Below, one piece after another: positions 15,023-23,068 of a stretch of DNA of 64,000 bases. A program made the translations under genes and the position numbers. The notes beneath the pieces are model-generated. The model was not told the DNA's origin, did not search any database, and saw only the letters and a list, made by a program, of their open reading frames with translations. Each line of letters starts with the position of its first letter. Positions within the stretch are counted from its first letter, which is position 1. Location of the stretch: positions 79,154 to 143,153 of the forward strand of contig JARXAE010000025.1 in NCBI GenBank assembly GCA_029866005.1. The letters are read 5' to 3'. This DNA comes from Fimbriimonas sp. (GTDB lineage: Bacteria; Armatimonadota; Fimbriimonadia; Fimbriimonadales; Fimbriimonadaceae).

Positions 15023-16009
15023 TCAGGACACCTTGACTCCGAACTCTGCACACAGCGCATCTTCTAGGGCATCCTTCTGTGGATCAACTACGCCTTTGAC
15101 TCCGGGGGCGGTGTAGTGGGCTACGATTTCTTGGGCGCCTCGGCTGAAGGGGGTGGTGCAGGTGAAGGCGGGGACGAGGGACTTGATCTTTGAGTTATCG
15201 AGGATGAAGCTGTTGGATTTGTCGCCGAGGAGGCCGGGGCCACGGTTGGGGTCGCGGACGGCGAGGATGTCGGAGGGGACGTGGACTTTTTTTGCCTCGA
15301 CTCCGGCGGCCCTGGCGACGATGTCGTAGATCTGGTTCCAGGTGAGCCATTCATCGCTGGTGATGTGGAACGCCTCGCCGATGGCGGCGGAGTGGGCCAT
15401 GAGTCCGACGAAGCCTTTGGCGAAATCGGTATGGTGGGTGAGGGTCCAGAGGCTGGTTCCGTCGCCGTGGACGACGACCGGCTTGCCTTTGAGCATTCGG
15501 TCGAGGATGGTGTATCCGTAGTCGAACGGGAGGAGGGTTTTGTCGTAGGTGTGCGACGGGCGCACGATGGTCATGGGGAATTTTTCGTCGCGGTATGCCT
15601 TGAGCAGGGCTTCTTCACAAGCGATTTTGTTGCGCGAGTATTCCCAGAAGGGGTTGTCGAGGGGGGTGGATTCTCGGACGGGCAGGCTTGCGGGCGGGGT
15701 TTGGTAGGCGCTGGCGCTGCTGATGAAGATGTACTGGTTGGTTTTGCCTCGGAAGAGCTCGATGTCGCGTTCGATTTGGCTGGGAACGAAGTTGATCCAG
15801 TTGACAACGACGTCCCACTTTCGGTCTCCGAGGAGCTTTTGGGTTTCTTCGAGGTTGTTGATGTCGCCGTGGATGACTTCGACGCCTTCGGGGGTTGGTC
15901 GGGCGGATTTTCCTCGGTTGAGGAGGGTGAGTTCGAAGCCTTGCTTCACGGCGAGGGGGGAGCTGGCGGAGCTAATGATCCCGGTTCCGCCGATGAAGAG
16001 GGCTTTCAT
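15023..16009 (-). CDS. NAD-dependent epimerase/dehydratase (extended SDR)
   Basis: This 328-residue cytoplasmic oxidoreductase has the Rossmann nucleotide loop GGTGII near the N-terminus (G7-G8-T9-G10), the VVNWINF strand, the catalytic Ser in FISSASAY and the Tyr/Lys pair Y124-SRN-K128. The C-terminal part carries LTHHTDFAKGFV and AFHITSDEWLTWNQIYDI, typical of atypical extended SDRs related to the chloroplast stem-loop binding protein group. Substrate unknown, most likely a nucleotide sugar or similar. It stands alone between an intergenic gap and the gene at 16062. A very long antisense frame overlaps it but is a composition artefact. Confidence 0.85.
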   Translation of the reverse strand: MKALFIGGTGIISSASSPLAVKQGFELTLLNRGKSARPTPEGVEVIHGDINNLEETQKLLGDRKWDVVVNWINFVPSQIERDIELFRGKTNQYIFISSASAYQTPPASLPVRESTPLDNPFWEYSRNKIACEEALLKAYRDEKFPMTIVRPSHTYDKTLLPFDYGYTILDRMLKGKPVVVHGDGTSLWTLTHHTDFAKGFVGLMAHSAAIGEAFHITSDEWLTWNQIYDIVARAAGVEAKKVHVPSDILAVRDPNRGPGLLGDKSNSFILDNSKIKSLVPAFTCTTPFSRGAQEIVAHYTAPGVKGVVDPQKDALEDALCAEFGVKVS

Positions 16010-16061
16010 GGGATTACGTTACCCGGTGGTCGTTTGTCGTTTGCCGTCTTCGGCGTTCGGG

Positions 16062-16553
16062 CTAGACCCAGTCGAGACCGTTCTCGTCGCATTGGAGCCC
16101 GGTCTGATTCGAGTCTCCAGGCAAGAACATCCAGAATGTGTGATCTGTGCTCGGAGCATCGGCGGTTGGGACAAGTTGCAACCTGAACCCCCCGGTGAGT
16201 TCGAATGACAAGCTCCCTTCGCTGTCTATATGCACAGTTTGGACAACTTGCGGATTCGTCTCAAGAGAGTCGTAGAAGTCCTCCGCAAGGATGTCGCCAT
16301 CCGGACCGATCGGAGGTAAGTGCCAATGACCGAGTTCAAAGCCATCGGGACCGCTGATGGTCCAGGCACAACTTGCGACCAGTCCCAGATCGGCCATGAA
16401 TGCCTCATCGCCATCATCATTTATGAACGGCTTTTGCTCTCCAAATTCGAACTTCTGACAACCCATATATAGCCACATGTCCGTTAGTGGTTGCCCAATG
16501 AATACTTTTAGGGTTTCTAGGGCTCTGGCTCTTTCTGAATCGGTCAGTAACAA
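16062..16553 (-). CDS. Hypothetical 163-residue acidic protein, TTG start
   Basis: The open frame extends into the neighbouring gene, but those upstream residues are a basic, low-complexity shadow. I place the start at the TTG at 16553, two bases after the stop of the cyanophycinase-like gene, with CGGGAG five bases upstream. The product begins LLTDSERARALETL and includes LYMGCQKFEFGEQKPF, SCAWTISGPDGFELGHWHLP and SLSFELTGGFRLQLVP, a small acidic alpha/beta protein without signal peptide. It resembles the many unassigned small proteins found beside peptidases and toxin/immunity genes. No function can be given. Confidence 0.65.
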   Translation of the reverse strand: MLLTDSERARALETLKVFIGQPLTDMWLYMGCQKFEFGEQKPFINDDGDEAFMADLGLVASCAWTISGPDGFELGHWHLPPIGPDGDILAEDFYDSLETNPQVVQTVHIDSEGSLSFELTGGFRLQLVPTADAPSTDHTFWMFLPGDSNQTGLQCDENGLDWV

Positions 16554-16555
16554 AT

Positions 16556-17197
16556 CTACTCCCGGTGAAGCACTCTTGGCGAGCCTTTGGTTTCTTCGAT
16601 TTGGTTGTTGCGGATGATGATCCATTCGCCTTCGTCGAGGCCGATTCCTAGGCTGGCGGTGCCGGAGAAGAAGGCGCGCTTGAGGCGCATTTCTCGGTTG
16701 CGTTTGACGAAGTGGGTGTCGATGAGGAGATCGATGAGGCCGAAGCCGGGTTCGGCGACTTCGTCGCGGATCATGGGGTCGGAGACGCACATGGCTCCGG
16801 CGCTGGTTCCGAACCAGTTGGTGCCGTTTTTGATCGCTTTGTCGAAAAGGTTTTTGCCCCACTCGGCGCCGAGACGCTCGACGATGAGGCGTTGGTCGCC
16901 ACCGGGAACCCAGATTCCTTTGGCGCTGAGAACGGAGGCGGCGAGTTCTCGTTTACGTTCGAGGGTGAACTCTTTATCTTGGAAGAGCTCGACATTTTTG
17001 AAGCCCTGTTTGGTGAGGAAGTCGCGGCTTTGAGTTGCGTCGGCAGGTTCTTGGCGAGTTTGACCAAGGACGACGATCTTCGCGTTCCAGCCTCCGCAGA
17101 GGTCGGAGAATTTCTTGACCATCTCTGGGGTCGTGCTGCCTCCGCCGACGAGCAGGAACGCTCCGGCTTTGAGGGCGAGCAGGGACGCAAGCATCAT
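16556..17197 (-). CDS. Cyanophycinase-like S51 family peptidase
   Basis: This 213-residue member of the peptidase S51 / cyanophycinase group shows the nucleophile elbow GTSAGAMC (S132), an upstream PGGDQ motif, and LIDTHFVKRNRE, whose H162 would be the catalytic His. True cyanophycinases are about 270-300 residues and degrade cyanophycin to beta-Asp-Arg dipeptides; this one is shorter and no cyanophycin synthetase is visible, so it may be a dipeptidase-like relative. It overlaps the end of accB by four bases (ATGA) and is followed two bases later by the gene at 16062. Confidence 0.82.
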   Translation of the reverse strand: MMLASLLALKAGAFLLVGGGSTTPEMVKKFSDLCGGWNAKIVVLGQTRQEPADATQSRDFLTKQGFKNVELFQDKEFTLERKRELAASVLSAKGIWVPGGDQRLIVERLGAEWGKNLFDKAIKNGTNWFGTSAGAMCVSDPMIRDEVAEPGFGLIDLLIDTHFVKRNREMRLKRAFFSGTASLGIGLDEGEWIIIRNNQIEETKGSPRVLHRE

Positions 17198-17646
17198 CCG
17201 ATGTACATCAGGGGATCGCCGGGGTTGACGATGTCTCCGCCTTCGGCAACGATCTTCTTCACGGTACCGCTGACGGAGGATTGGATTTCGTTGAAGACTT
17301 TCATCGCTTCGATGAGGCCGATGACCTGGCCGGCGGTGACGGTGTCGCCCTCCCTCACATAAGGATCCGCCGATGGGCTGGAAGATGCGTAATAGATGCC
17401 CATCATCGGGCTGCTGATAGGGGTTCCGGCTTGAACCGGCGCAGCAACGGGGGCTATCGGTGCGGCTTCGACGGCTTGCTCGATGAACTGTTGGGGAGCC
17501 GGGGTTCCAACCATCACGGGCGGGCGTTGGCGACGAAGGACGATCTTGAAATCATCGACTTCGAGCTCGGCTTCGGACAGGTTGTACTCCGAGATCAGCT
17601 TTGCGACCTCGTCGATATGTCCCTGAAACTTTTTGTGATCTCCCAT
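17194..17646 (-). CDS. accB: Biotin carboxyl carrier protein of acetyl-CoA carboxylase
   Basis: This 150-residue carrier has the usual AccB layout: a short helical N-terminus (IDEVAKLISEYNLSEAELEV), an Ala/Pro-rich linker, and the biotinyl domain with EAMKVFNEI, whose K116 is the biotinylation site. It carries biotin between carboxylase and carboxyltransferase to make malonyl-CoA for fatty acids. accC is not next to it, which is unusual because accB-accC is a common pair. Its stop overlaps the start of the cyanophycinase-like gene, and it follows the thioesterase gene by 12 bp. Confidence 0.93.
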   Translation of the reverse strand: MGDHKKFQGHIDEVAKLISEYNLSEAELEVDDFKIVLRRQRPPVMVGTPAPQQFIEQAVEAAPIAPVAAPVQAGTPISSPMMGIYYASSSPSADPYVREGDTVTAGQVIGLIEAMKVFNEIQSSVSGTVKKIVAEGGDIVNPGDPLMYIG

Positions 17647-17658
17647 GCCTTGCCTCTA

Positions 17659-18099
17659 TTATGACTTAACCACGACGTAGGTACCGGTGAACAGGGCGGC
17701 CTCATCACCTCTGCAGAGAACGTCGACTTTCAGTTCAATACGGGCGGAGCCTCGGCGATCGAATGACTCGATGAAGGTCTTGATTTGAGCGTCGGAAGGG
17801 GGGCGGAGTTCGGCGCTGAACGCAGCGTCAACGGGCTGATCGTATTCGATGCTGCTTTTCGCGATGACGATGTTCGGCGGAGATGTGCGCTCACGCATCA
17901 TCACCCAGATCCATGCCCAGCCGGCAAGGGTGGCGATGCTGGCGATGCTGCCACCAAAACCGGTTCCTCGGTGGTTCCGGTTGGGTTCGAGGGGGCACTC
18001 GAGAAGAACCCGCTCTGGAGAGGCGACGGCGACTTTGATCCCCATCGCGGTAGTGATGGGGATATTTTCGGCGAGATAGTTCTGTAGTGCTGTCTCCAA
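17659..18099 (-). CDS. Hotdog-fold thioesterase (YiiD C-terminal type)
   Basis: This 146-residue protein shows the signature of the YiiD-C thioesterase family: LECPLEPNRNHRGTGFGGSI, then ATLAGWAWIWV, with the NIVIAKSSIEYDQPV strand. Members hydrolyse acyl-CoA or acyl-ACP. The position just ahead of accB on the same strand fits a role in acyl-chain metabolism. There is no signal peptide. The exact substrate is unknown. Confidence 0.83.
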   Translation of the reverse strand: METALQNYLAENIPITTAMGIKVAVASPERVLLECPLEPNRNHRGTGFGGSIASIATLAGWAWIWVMMRERTSPPNIVIAKSSIEYDQPVDAAFSAELRPPSDAQIKTFIESFDRRGSARIELKVDVLCRGDEAALFTGTYVVVKS

Positions 18100-18147
18100 G
18101 GGTGCCCTGAAATCATATCACGAAGCAGCCGTGCGGGGCACTAGGGA

Positions 18148-18420
18148 CTAGGCTGGTTTCGAGATTGAATCAAGAAGATTAGATAAGTCTTGGTCGGTAA
18201 AAGGTTTCTCACCCTGCTCGATTGTCTCCTTGTAAGCCTGCTTGACAGCGTCTTGATAGCAGGTCAAGGCGTCCAGAGCCTCGGCGCAGTGGGAGCACTT
18301 TTCGATGTGCCTCTTGACGTACATCATGAAGATTCCGTTCGTGTCCTTGCCTTCAGAAATCTTTTCAAGGCTGGAGACGATTTGGGGGCAAGGGCGGAGT
18401 TTGGGTTCGGCGTTGATCAT
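18148..18420 (-). CDS. Zinc-binding anti-sigma factor
   Basis: This soluble 90-residue protein has the ZAS motif H38-x3-C42-x2-C45 (HIEKCSHC) within a helical fold, which marks zinc-binding anti-sigma factors. There is no transmembrane segment, so it would act in the cytoplasm, possibly as a redox-sensitive inhibitor. It overlaps the end of the sigma gene by four bases (ATGA), so the two are translated in proportion. The sequence after the motif is helical and acidic (LSNLLDSISKPA). Confidence 0.85.
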   Translation of the reverse strand: MINAEPKLRPCPQIVSSLEKISEGKDTNGIFMMYVKRHIEKCSHCAEALDALTCYQDAVKQAYKETIEQGEKPFTDQDLSNLLDSISKPA

Positions 18421-18950
18421 ACGGGGTTCACCATGAAGTGGAGTCGAGCCGCGAGCTTGAGGCGGGCGCGGGAGAGACGAGAGCGGACGGTGCCGACAGG
18501 GATTCCAAGGATATCGGCGGCTTCTTCGTAGTCAAATTGGTTCATGTCGACGAGTTCGACGACTTCGCGTTGGTCTTCGGGGAGCTCGCTGAGGGCTTGG
18601 TAGAGAATTGCTCTCGTGTCCGAGTTATCGGCGTCTCGTTGTCCATCGTGAGGAGGGAGTTGAGCTTCGTAGCCGCCTTCTTCTTCGGAGAACTCGACGA
18701 TGCGGCGGTCTTTGCGCTTCATCATCAGGAACTCGTTTCTTGCGACAGTGGCGAGCCAGGACATCGTTCGGTCGCTGAGTTCAAGCTTTCCCGCCATGAA
18801 GCTCTGGAAGCCTTTGACGATCGCCTCTTGAGCGATATCTCGGGCGATCTCGTTGTTCGAGCCGGCGAGTTGCCGGGTGAAGGCGTTGAGCCGGGGCAGC
18901 AACGGAATGAGGAAGCGTTCAAAATCTTCCCTTCTCGGTGCTGTGCTCAT
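18417..18950 (-). CDS. ECF RNA polymerase sigma factor
   Basis: This second ECF sigma factor has about 177 residues from the ATG at 18950; ten extra codons are open upstream. Region 2 is IARDIAQEAIVKGFQSF and TMSWLATVARNEFLMMKRK. Region 4 is LSELPEDQREVVELVDMNQF followed by ILGIPVGTVRSRLSRAR, the DNA-binding helix-turn-helix. A zinc anti-sigma factor follows with an ATGA overlap. The neighbouring beta-barrel and micro-lipoprotein genes suggest an envelope or redox response, but no target promoter could be confirmed by eye. Confidence 0.9.
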   Translation of the reverse strand: MSTAPRREDFERFLIPLLPRLNAFTRQLAGSNNEIARDIAQEAIVKGFQSFMAGKLELSDRTMSWLATVARNEFLMMKRKDRRIVEFSEEEGGYEAQLPPHDGQRDADNSDTRAILYQALSELPEDQREVVELVDMNQFDYEEAADILGIPVGTVRSRLSRARLKLAARLHFMVNPV

Positions 18951-19027
18951 ATTTGGGATTTCCAAGGCGAGGCTAATCACTGTACGGGGCTAATGTCTCT
19001 TGCCGGCGTTTCGTTCCCGTTAACAGT

Positions 19028-19056
19028 AAAAAGCCAGACTCTGAATGAGTCTGGCT
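19028..19056 (-). terminator. Rho-independent terminator after micro-lipoprotein gene
   Basis: The minus strand reads AGCCAGACTC, loop ATTCA, GAGTCTGGCT and then TTTTAC. This is a perfect 10-bp stem with a U-run, 26 bp after the stop of the 50-residue gene. It ends the beta-barrel/lipoprotein transcript before the ECF sigma gene. Confidence 0.9.
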
Positions 19057-19081
19057 AGTGTAGAGGTCAAACCTTGGCGAA

Positions 19082-19234
19082 TTATGCGTTGTTGCCGCCG
19101 CCGTTGTTGCCGCCGCCGTTGTTACCGCCGCCGTTATTTCCGCCAGCGACTCCGGGGAATGCGCCACCGCAGCCGATGATGATAAGCGCCAAGACGACGA
19201 AGAGAGCGATTACAACTGCTTTGAGGTTTTTCAT
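19082..19234 (-). CDS. 50-residue Gly/Asn-repeat micro-lipoprotein
   Basis: This tiny gene has ATG at 19234 overlapping the stop of the beta-barrel gene as TAATG. The product starts MKNLKAVVIALFVVLALIIIG then C22, a signal peptide with an acceptable lipobox (IIGC), so it should be lipidated and anchored. The mature chain is about 29 residues, nearly all Gly and Asn in the repeated pattern GGNNGGGNNGGGNNGGGNN, with no charge. Codons vary between repeat units (AAT/AAC, GGC/GGT), arguing for selection on the protein. It is followed by a strong terminator. Role unknown; an envelope spacer or a partner of the barrel protein is possible. Confidence 0.72.
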   Translation of the reverse strand: MKNLKAVVIALFVVLALIIIGCGGAFPGVAGGNNGGGNNGGGNNGGGNNA

Positions 19235-19932
19235 TAGAACTTGCCTCCGAGACCGAAGGTGAGAGCGAGCTTGTTACCGACCGAGCTGTTGAGCGAGAAT
19301 CGGGTCGAGTCGCCGAGGGTGTTGGTAACACCGATGAACGCGTTGAGCATTTCTGAAACTTGGTAGTTCAGCCGAGCGTTAATCAACAGATTTCGCTTTG
19401 AAGCTCCGGTGGTTTCGTCAATGGTTGAATAACCGGTGATGATTCCGCCGACTTCTGCATCGAGCGCCATCGAGTCGCTGAGCTTGAAGTTCTTGCTCAG
19501 GAACAGCGCGTTGGCCGAGGTGAGTCCGGAGTAACCCTTGACGGAGAGCACTAAGGAATCGCTTAGCGATCGGGTTACTCCATAAACGAACGATGTCGAG
19601 CTATCTGCAAAGGTATTTGGGAATGCAAAACCCAGCGAGTACGTGCCGTCAAAGTTCGAAAACTTGTTGCTGAAACTGAATTCCAGATCGTTGCCGCCGG
19701 TGTTCACCGCCGGAAGAAATCCGGTGGTCTCGCGCAGGCTTTGAACTGCCCGGAGATTAAACGCGCTACCGTCGGCATTGGTTGCTTGGTAGGAGTAACT
19801 TCGGTAGAGGCTCTCTGCCCCTCCAAAGGATGTGTAGCGCAGTTGCAGAGATTGGCTTCCCTCGCCTTCGGCAAGAGCAAGCTGGCTTGCGCATGCGACC
19901 GCGGTCGCGATTAGAACATGAGTGATCTTCAT
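19234..19932 (-). CDS. Outer-membrane beta-barrel protein
   Basis: From the ATG at 19932 (GGGAAAG upstream) the product is about 232 residues. It has a signal peptide MKITHVLIATAVACASQLALA and then alternating amphipathic strands rich in Ser, Thr, Gly and aromatic residues (SLQLRYTSFGG, DLEFSFSNKFSNFDGTYSLGF, RNLLINARLNYQVS). It ends LALTFGLGGKF with a C-terminal Phe, the signature for beta-barrel assembly. About 10-12 strands can be counted. The open frame extends 13 codons further upstream without a better start. It is translationally coupled to the micro-lipoprotein. Confidence 0.82.
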   Translation of the reverse strand: MKITHVLIATAVACASQLALAEGEGSQSLQLRYTSFGGAESLYRSYSYQATNADGSAFNLRAVQSLRETTGFLPAVNTGGNDLEFSFSNKFSNFDGTYSLGFAFPNTFADSSTSFVYGVTRSLSDSLVLSVKGYSGLTSANALFLSKNFKLSDSMALDAEVGGIITGYSTIDETTGASKRNLLINARLNYQVSEMLNAFIGVTNTLGDSTRFSLNSSVGNKLALTFGLGGKF

Positions 19933-20010
19933 AACTTTCCCGCAGTCAATATACCAAGTAATTCTCGGCAACTCGAACGCAGGGTATCGAATCAGGCCTG
20001 TATCAAGTTT

Positions 20011-20877
20011 CTATATCTTGGTTAGAGTAATCCTGTTTCCCGTTATTTCGTACCGATAACGCGCTACATCCGCAATTTCTTTCAGAAAACCCCAGGGGCT
20101 GCCTTTTTCGTCGATCTGAGCGACGTTAATCACTTTGATATTTCCAGTACTCGTCTTCCAGGTCACCTTGGTTTTGTTCGAATTAAGGGTGAAGGTTCCG
20201 TTTGGCCTGAGGAGGGTGAGAAGCTCTTTGATTCGACAGGTGGGACGTCCGCCAACCATGTGGACAAGACGAATTTCGAGTCCGGTGCTGAGAAAGACCT
20301 TCCAAGGAACCGTGTTACTGACCATGTCCGGGGGAGGGGACGTCTTCATCGCATTGGCAACGCGGGCGACGATGTCGGCCTTTTGAACTTTGAGACCGGG
20401 GCAGGTCTTGGTGGTTTGGGGGTCGTCGCGATGGAACCGCAAGCTCTCGGGAGATGCCGCGATGCGTTTGTTTAACAAGGCGATGGCTTTGACACTATTG
20501 TCTCGCACCTTTGCTCCGCGCCCCGAGTTGAATTCTTCGGAGTCGTACTCGCCGAGCATTTCGATACCCCAGCTATTACGGTTGAAGCTGACAGCATGGA
20601 CTCCGCGCTTATCAAGACGCTGGAAGACGATGATGCCGTCTTCTCGGTCATCGACGAAAAGGTGAGGCGCGCCGCTCCAGCCGAGCTCGTTTTGGTAGTA
20701 GTTAAGGAGGTTTTGGAGATGCTGATCGGTGAGGCCATCTGGACGTGTGGCGAGAGAGGGGGCTCCGGTGTGGTGCAGCGTCACAAACTCGGGCTGGAAG
20801 TAGGTGAAGGCGAGCGTCTTAAGATACGCCTCGAACTCAGACGGGCGGAATCGACGACCGATAAAGGGAACTGGCAT
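20011..20877 (-). CDS. N-acetylmuramoyl-L-alanine amidase (Amidase_2/PGRP type)
   Basis: This 288-residue protein has an N-terminal Amidase_2 domain (about 25-180). LHHTG supplies the first zinc His (H35/H36), WSGAPHLFVDD and GVHAVSFNRNSWGIEMLG form the core, and FHRDDPQTTKTCPG supplies the second His and the Cys ligand. These enzymes cut the amide between muramic acid and L-Ala in peptidoglycan. There is no signal peptide, so it may be cytoplasmic or exported by another route. The C-terminal ~100 residues (VFLSTGLEIRLVHMVGGRPT) are beta-rich and unassigned, perhaps a wall-binding or copper-amine-oxidase-like domain. Confidence 0.87.
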   Translation of the reverse strand: MPVPFIGRRFRPSEFEAYLKTLAFTYFQPEFVTLHHTGAPSLATRPDGLTDQHLQNLLNYYQNELGWSGAPHLFVDDREDGIIVFQRLDKRGVHAVSFNRNSWGIEMLGEYDSEEFNSGRGAKVRDNSVKAIALLNKRIAASPESLRFHRDDPQTTKTCPGLKVQKADIVARVANAMKTSPPPDMVSNTVPWKVFLSTGLEIRLVHMVGGRPTCRIKELLTLLRPNGTFTLNSNKTKVTWKTSTGNIKVINVAQIDEKGSPWGFLKEIADVARYRYEITGNRITLTKI

Positions 20878-20917
20878 GGTTACTTACAAGACGAAGTAGT
20901 CGGGGGTTTGTCAACCA

Positions 20918-22945
20918 TCAGTCGAGTCGGATTACTTCAAACTGAATACTTGGGGTGGTACGGCTACCCGCTAAGTGAGTCGCTTCGACCTCACGATCTG
21001 ATGTTTGGAGTTGAAACATTCCGAAGTCTCCCTTCTCGTGATTGAATGACCTTCCGTCATCCTCATAGAGCAGTCCGGAGCATGCCAGGCGTCCGTACGC
21101 CCTGACCAGGATGGCTTTGGAAGAGATCCCCTTCGCAACGCTGGTCGGATTCTTGAACGTTGGAATAGCGCTACCCGCTTTGACATAGAGAGGAATTTGA
21201 TTGAGATCTGGCTTGATCGTGATCTTCTGGTTTTCACCGATGAGTTTTCCGGTTGTGTACTCGCACCATTGCCCTTTTGGCAGTCTGACGGTTCGGCTGG
21301 TTTCACCTGTAAACATAGGAGCGGCAAGGAGGGAGTCGCCGATCATGTATTGGTCAGTTTCGGTTCCGCCATCGACGAGACTCATTGGGCGAATTGGCGG
21401 GGTTCCGTCCATCGCGTACTGAGCGAAGGCGGTGTAGAGATACGGCACCAGTGACTCGCGCAGAAGCATCGCTTCTTTTACAGTTTCGTTCACGGTTGGG
21501 AAGCTCCAGGGTTTGGTTCCGTCAGCCCAGGCGTTGAGCTGGGCGATCGGGGAGAGACAGGCGGACTGCATCCGTCGGACCCATTCTTCGGGGCTGCTCG
21601 CGCTGCGGATTTCGGCACACCAGAGCGTGCCGGCGAGGGAGGAACTGGTGAGGGCAGTGACGTACTGCCGGTGATCGTAGGTGTCGCTGTAGATCGCAAA
21701 CGGAAGGTGGCTCGCGCCGCCGTTGGAGGCACGTACAAGGCCGAAGGTTCGCTCGTTCTTCTTCTTGTACATGTCGAGCAGGAGCTCCTGCCAGAGGACG
21801 CCGTAGATTTGGCGCATTTGGAGGCCGTCTGGGCCGGATTTGAACTCCGCGTGGTCGGGCCAGAGCCAGACGTCAAAGCCGTCAACTTCGTCGATTTTGT
21901 AGCCGCTTACACCGGGGTGCTTCGCCTTATGGAAGTCCTGAACGGTCTTTCGTGCTTTCTTGTCGAGAACGTCGGGGGCTCCACCTAGCCAGACAGTATG
22001 CGAGCCGAACTTGTTGCCGAGCTTCTGAAAGAGATCAGTCTCCGGCGCGACATACGGGTTCTCCCAAAGATTGACCTTGATCCCCTTATCGCTGAGTTTC
22101 GTGAGGAACCCGCTGGGATCTGGGAATCGTTCCTTGCTCCACTCCATCGAGCCGGGGTAGGAGCGAGTCTGCCAGCCGGGTTCGAGGCCGATGACGTCCA
22201 GCGGGAATCCTCGCTTTTCGAACTCGTTAGCTTCGTCGAGAACGTTTTGGGCTGTGGCAAGCGAGGGGGTTCGGTGCCAGAACCCGAGTGCCCACATTGG
22301 CGGCATCGCTCCGCCTCCACAAAGGAGGTTGTACCGGCGGATTGCGTCCATCGCGGTCGGTCCGGTGAGGACGATGACTTCGAGACCCGGCGCTTCGACG
22401 CTGGCTTCGACCCAGTCGCTCGGTGGCTGGTCATCCCACTTGCGGTCAGTGTTGCGGTCTCGGAACGGAGGACGACTCTGATCATCTAGCCGGTTTCCGA
22501 TTCCGACATAGAAATTCGTTGGGCGGCTGGTGTTGAGGAAGACCGCGTAGCCTGCGCTGCTGACGTAGAGCGGAGTCGGGACGTGGAGGCGGTCGTTACC
22601 TTGGTCGTAATGGTCAACTCTGAGGTGATAAATCCCCTTGCGCCGATCGGCACCTTTCATCTGAAGGCCGAGGCCGAAAATCTTCTCGTCTTTGCCCAGC
22701 GGGATGTGGACGGTGGCGAAGTTCTTCGACTTTTTCAGCCCGACTGAATCCAGCGAAAAAGGCAGCTTTCCTTGTGGCATAGCGGCTAGCCGCTCAGATT
22801 TCGCGACGGCTCGACCAGCATCGGTGAGAGTTGGCTTATCGGCCGAACCGATTTGCGCTCGCCAGATTCCGGGCTGAATCTCTTTCCAATCCGATTTTGG
22901 TTCTTTGCCTGCGCTCGCCATGACGACTCCGAGTAAGAAGTGCAT
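20918..22945 (-). CDS. GH31-family glycoside hydrolase
   Basis: This enzyme has about 675 residues from the ATG at 22945, which has AAGGAAA upstream; 39 extra open codons run through a repeat and are not used. An N-terminal beta domain (IFGLGLQMKGADRRKG, PTPLYVSSAGYAVFLNTS) precedes the barrel with FPLDVIGLEPGWQ, and GYKIDEVDGFD with the likely nucleophile D352. WCAEIRSASSPEEWVRR marks the substrate-binding region. GH31 enzymes are alpha-glucosidases, alpha-xylosidases and relatives. The N-terminus is weakly hydrophobic (FLLGVVMASAG), so export is plausible. It is divergent from the M14 gene across a tandem repeat. Confidence 0.88.
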   Translation of the reverse strand: MHFLLGVVMASAGKEPKSDWKEIQPGIWRAQIGSADKPTLTDAGRAVAKSERLAAMPQGKLPFSLDSVGLKKSKNFATVHIPLGKDEKIFGLGLQMKGADRRKGIYHLRVDHYDQGNDRLHVPTPLYVSSAGYAVFLNTSRPTNFYVGIGNRLDDQSRPPFRDRNTDRKWDDQPPSDWVEASVEAPGLEVIVLTGPTAMDAIRRYNLLCGGGAMPPMWALGFWHRTPSLATAQNVLDEANEFEKRGFPLDVIGLEPGWQTRSYPGSMEWSKERFPDPSGFLTKLSDKGIKVNLWENPYVAPETDLFQKLGNKFGSHTVWLGGAPDVLDKKARKTVQDFHKAKHPGVSGYKIDEVDGFDVWLWPDHAEFKSGPDGLQMRQIYGVLWQELLLDMYKKKNERTFGLVRASNGGASHLPFAIYSDTYDHRQYVTALTSSSLAGTLWCAEIRSASSPEEWVRRMQSACLSPIAQLNAWADGTKPWSFPTVNETVKEAMLLRESLVPYLYTAFAQYAMDGTPPIRPMSLVDGGTETDQYMIGDSLLAAPMFTGETSRTVRLPKGQWCEYTTGKLIGENQKITIKPDLNQIPLYVKAGSAIPTFKNPTSVAKGISSKAILVRAYGRLACSGLLYEDDGRSFNHEKGDFGMFQLQTSDREVEATHLAGSRTTPSIQFEVIRLD

Positions 22946-23020
22946 TCGCTTTTCCTTGCTGGTTCTCTCCGCCGTTTGAAGGGGGCGAGGACTTCGGTAT
23001 CGTACCGCAGGCTCTGCTCG

Positions 23021-23062
23021 GTTTGGGATAACACGTTTGGGATAACACGTTTGGGATAACAT
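23021..23062. repeat. Three tandem copies of a 14-bp motif between divergent genes
   Basis: GTTTGGGATAACAC occurs at 23021-23034 and 23035-23048, and with a final T instead of C at 23049-23062. The array fills part of the 123-bp gap between the GH31 and M14 start codons and ends 6 bp before the M14 ATG. The phased, near-perfect copies suggest an operator or recent slippage. Confidence 0.85.
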
Positions 23063-23068
23063 CTGGGA

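Noticed and set aside
15281..16186. 301-codon plus-strand open frame over the SDR gene
   Set aside because: It lies entirely antisense to a well-supported enzyme with Rossmann and YxxxK motifs; its product is low in complexity (Asp/Gly/Val-rich) and reflects codon bias on the other strand.
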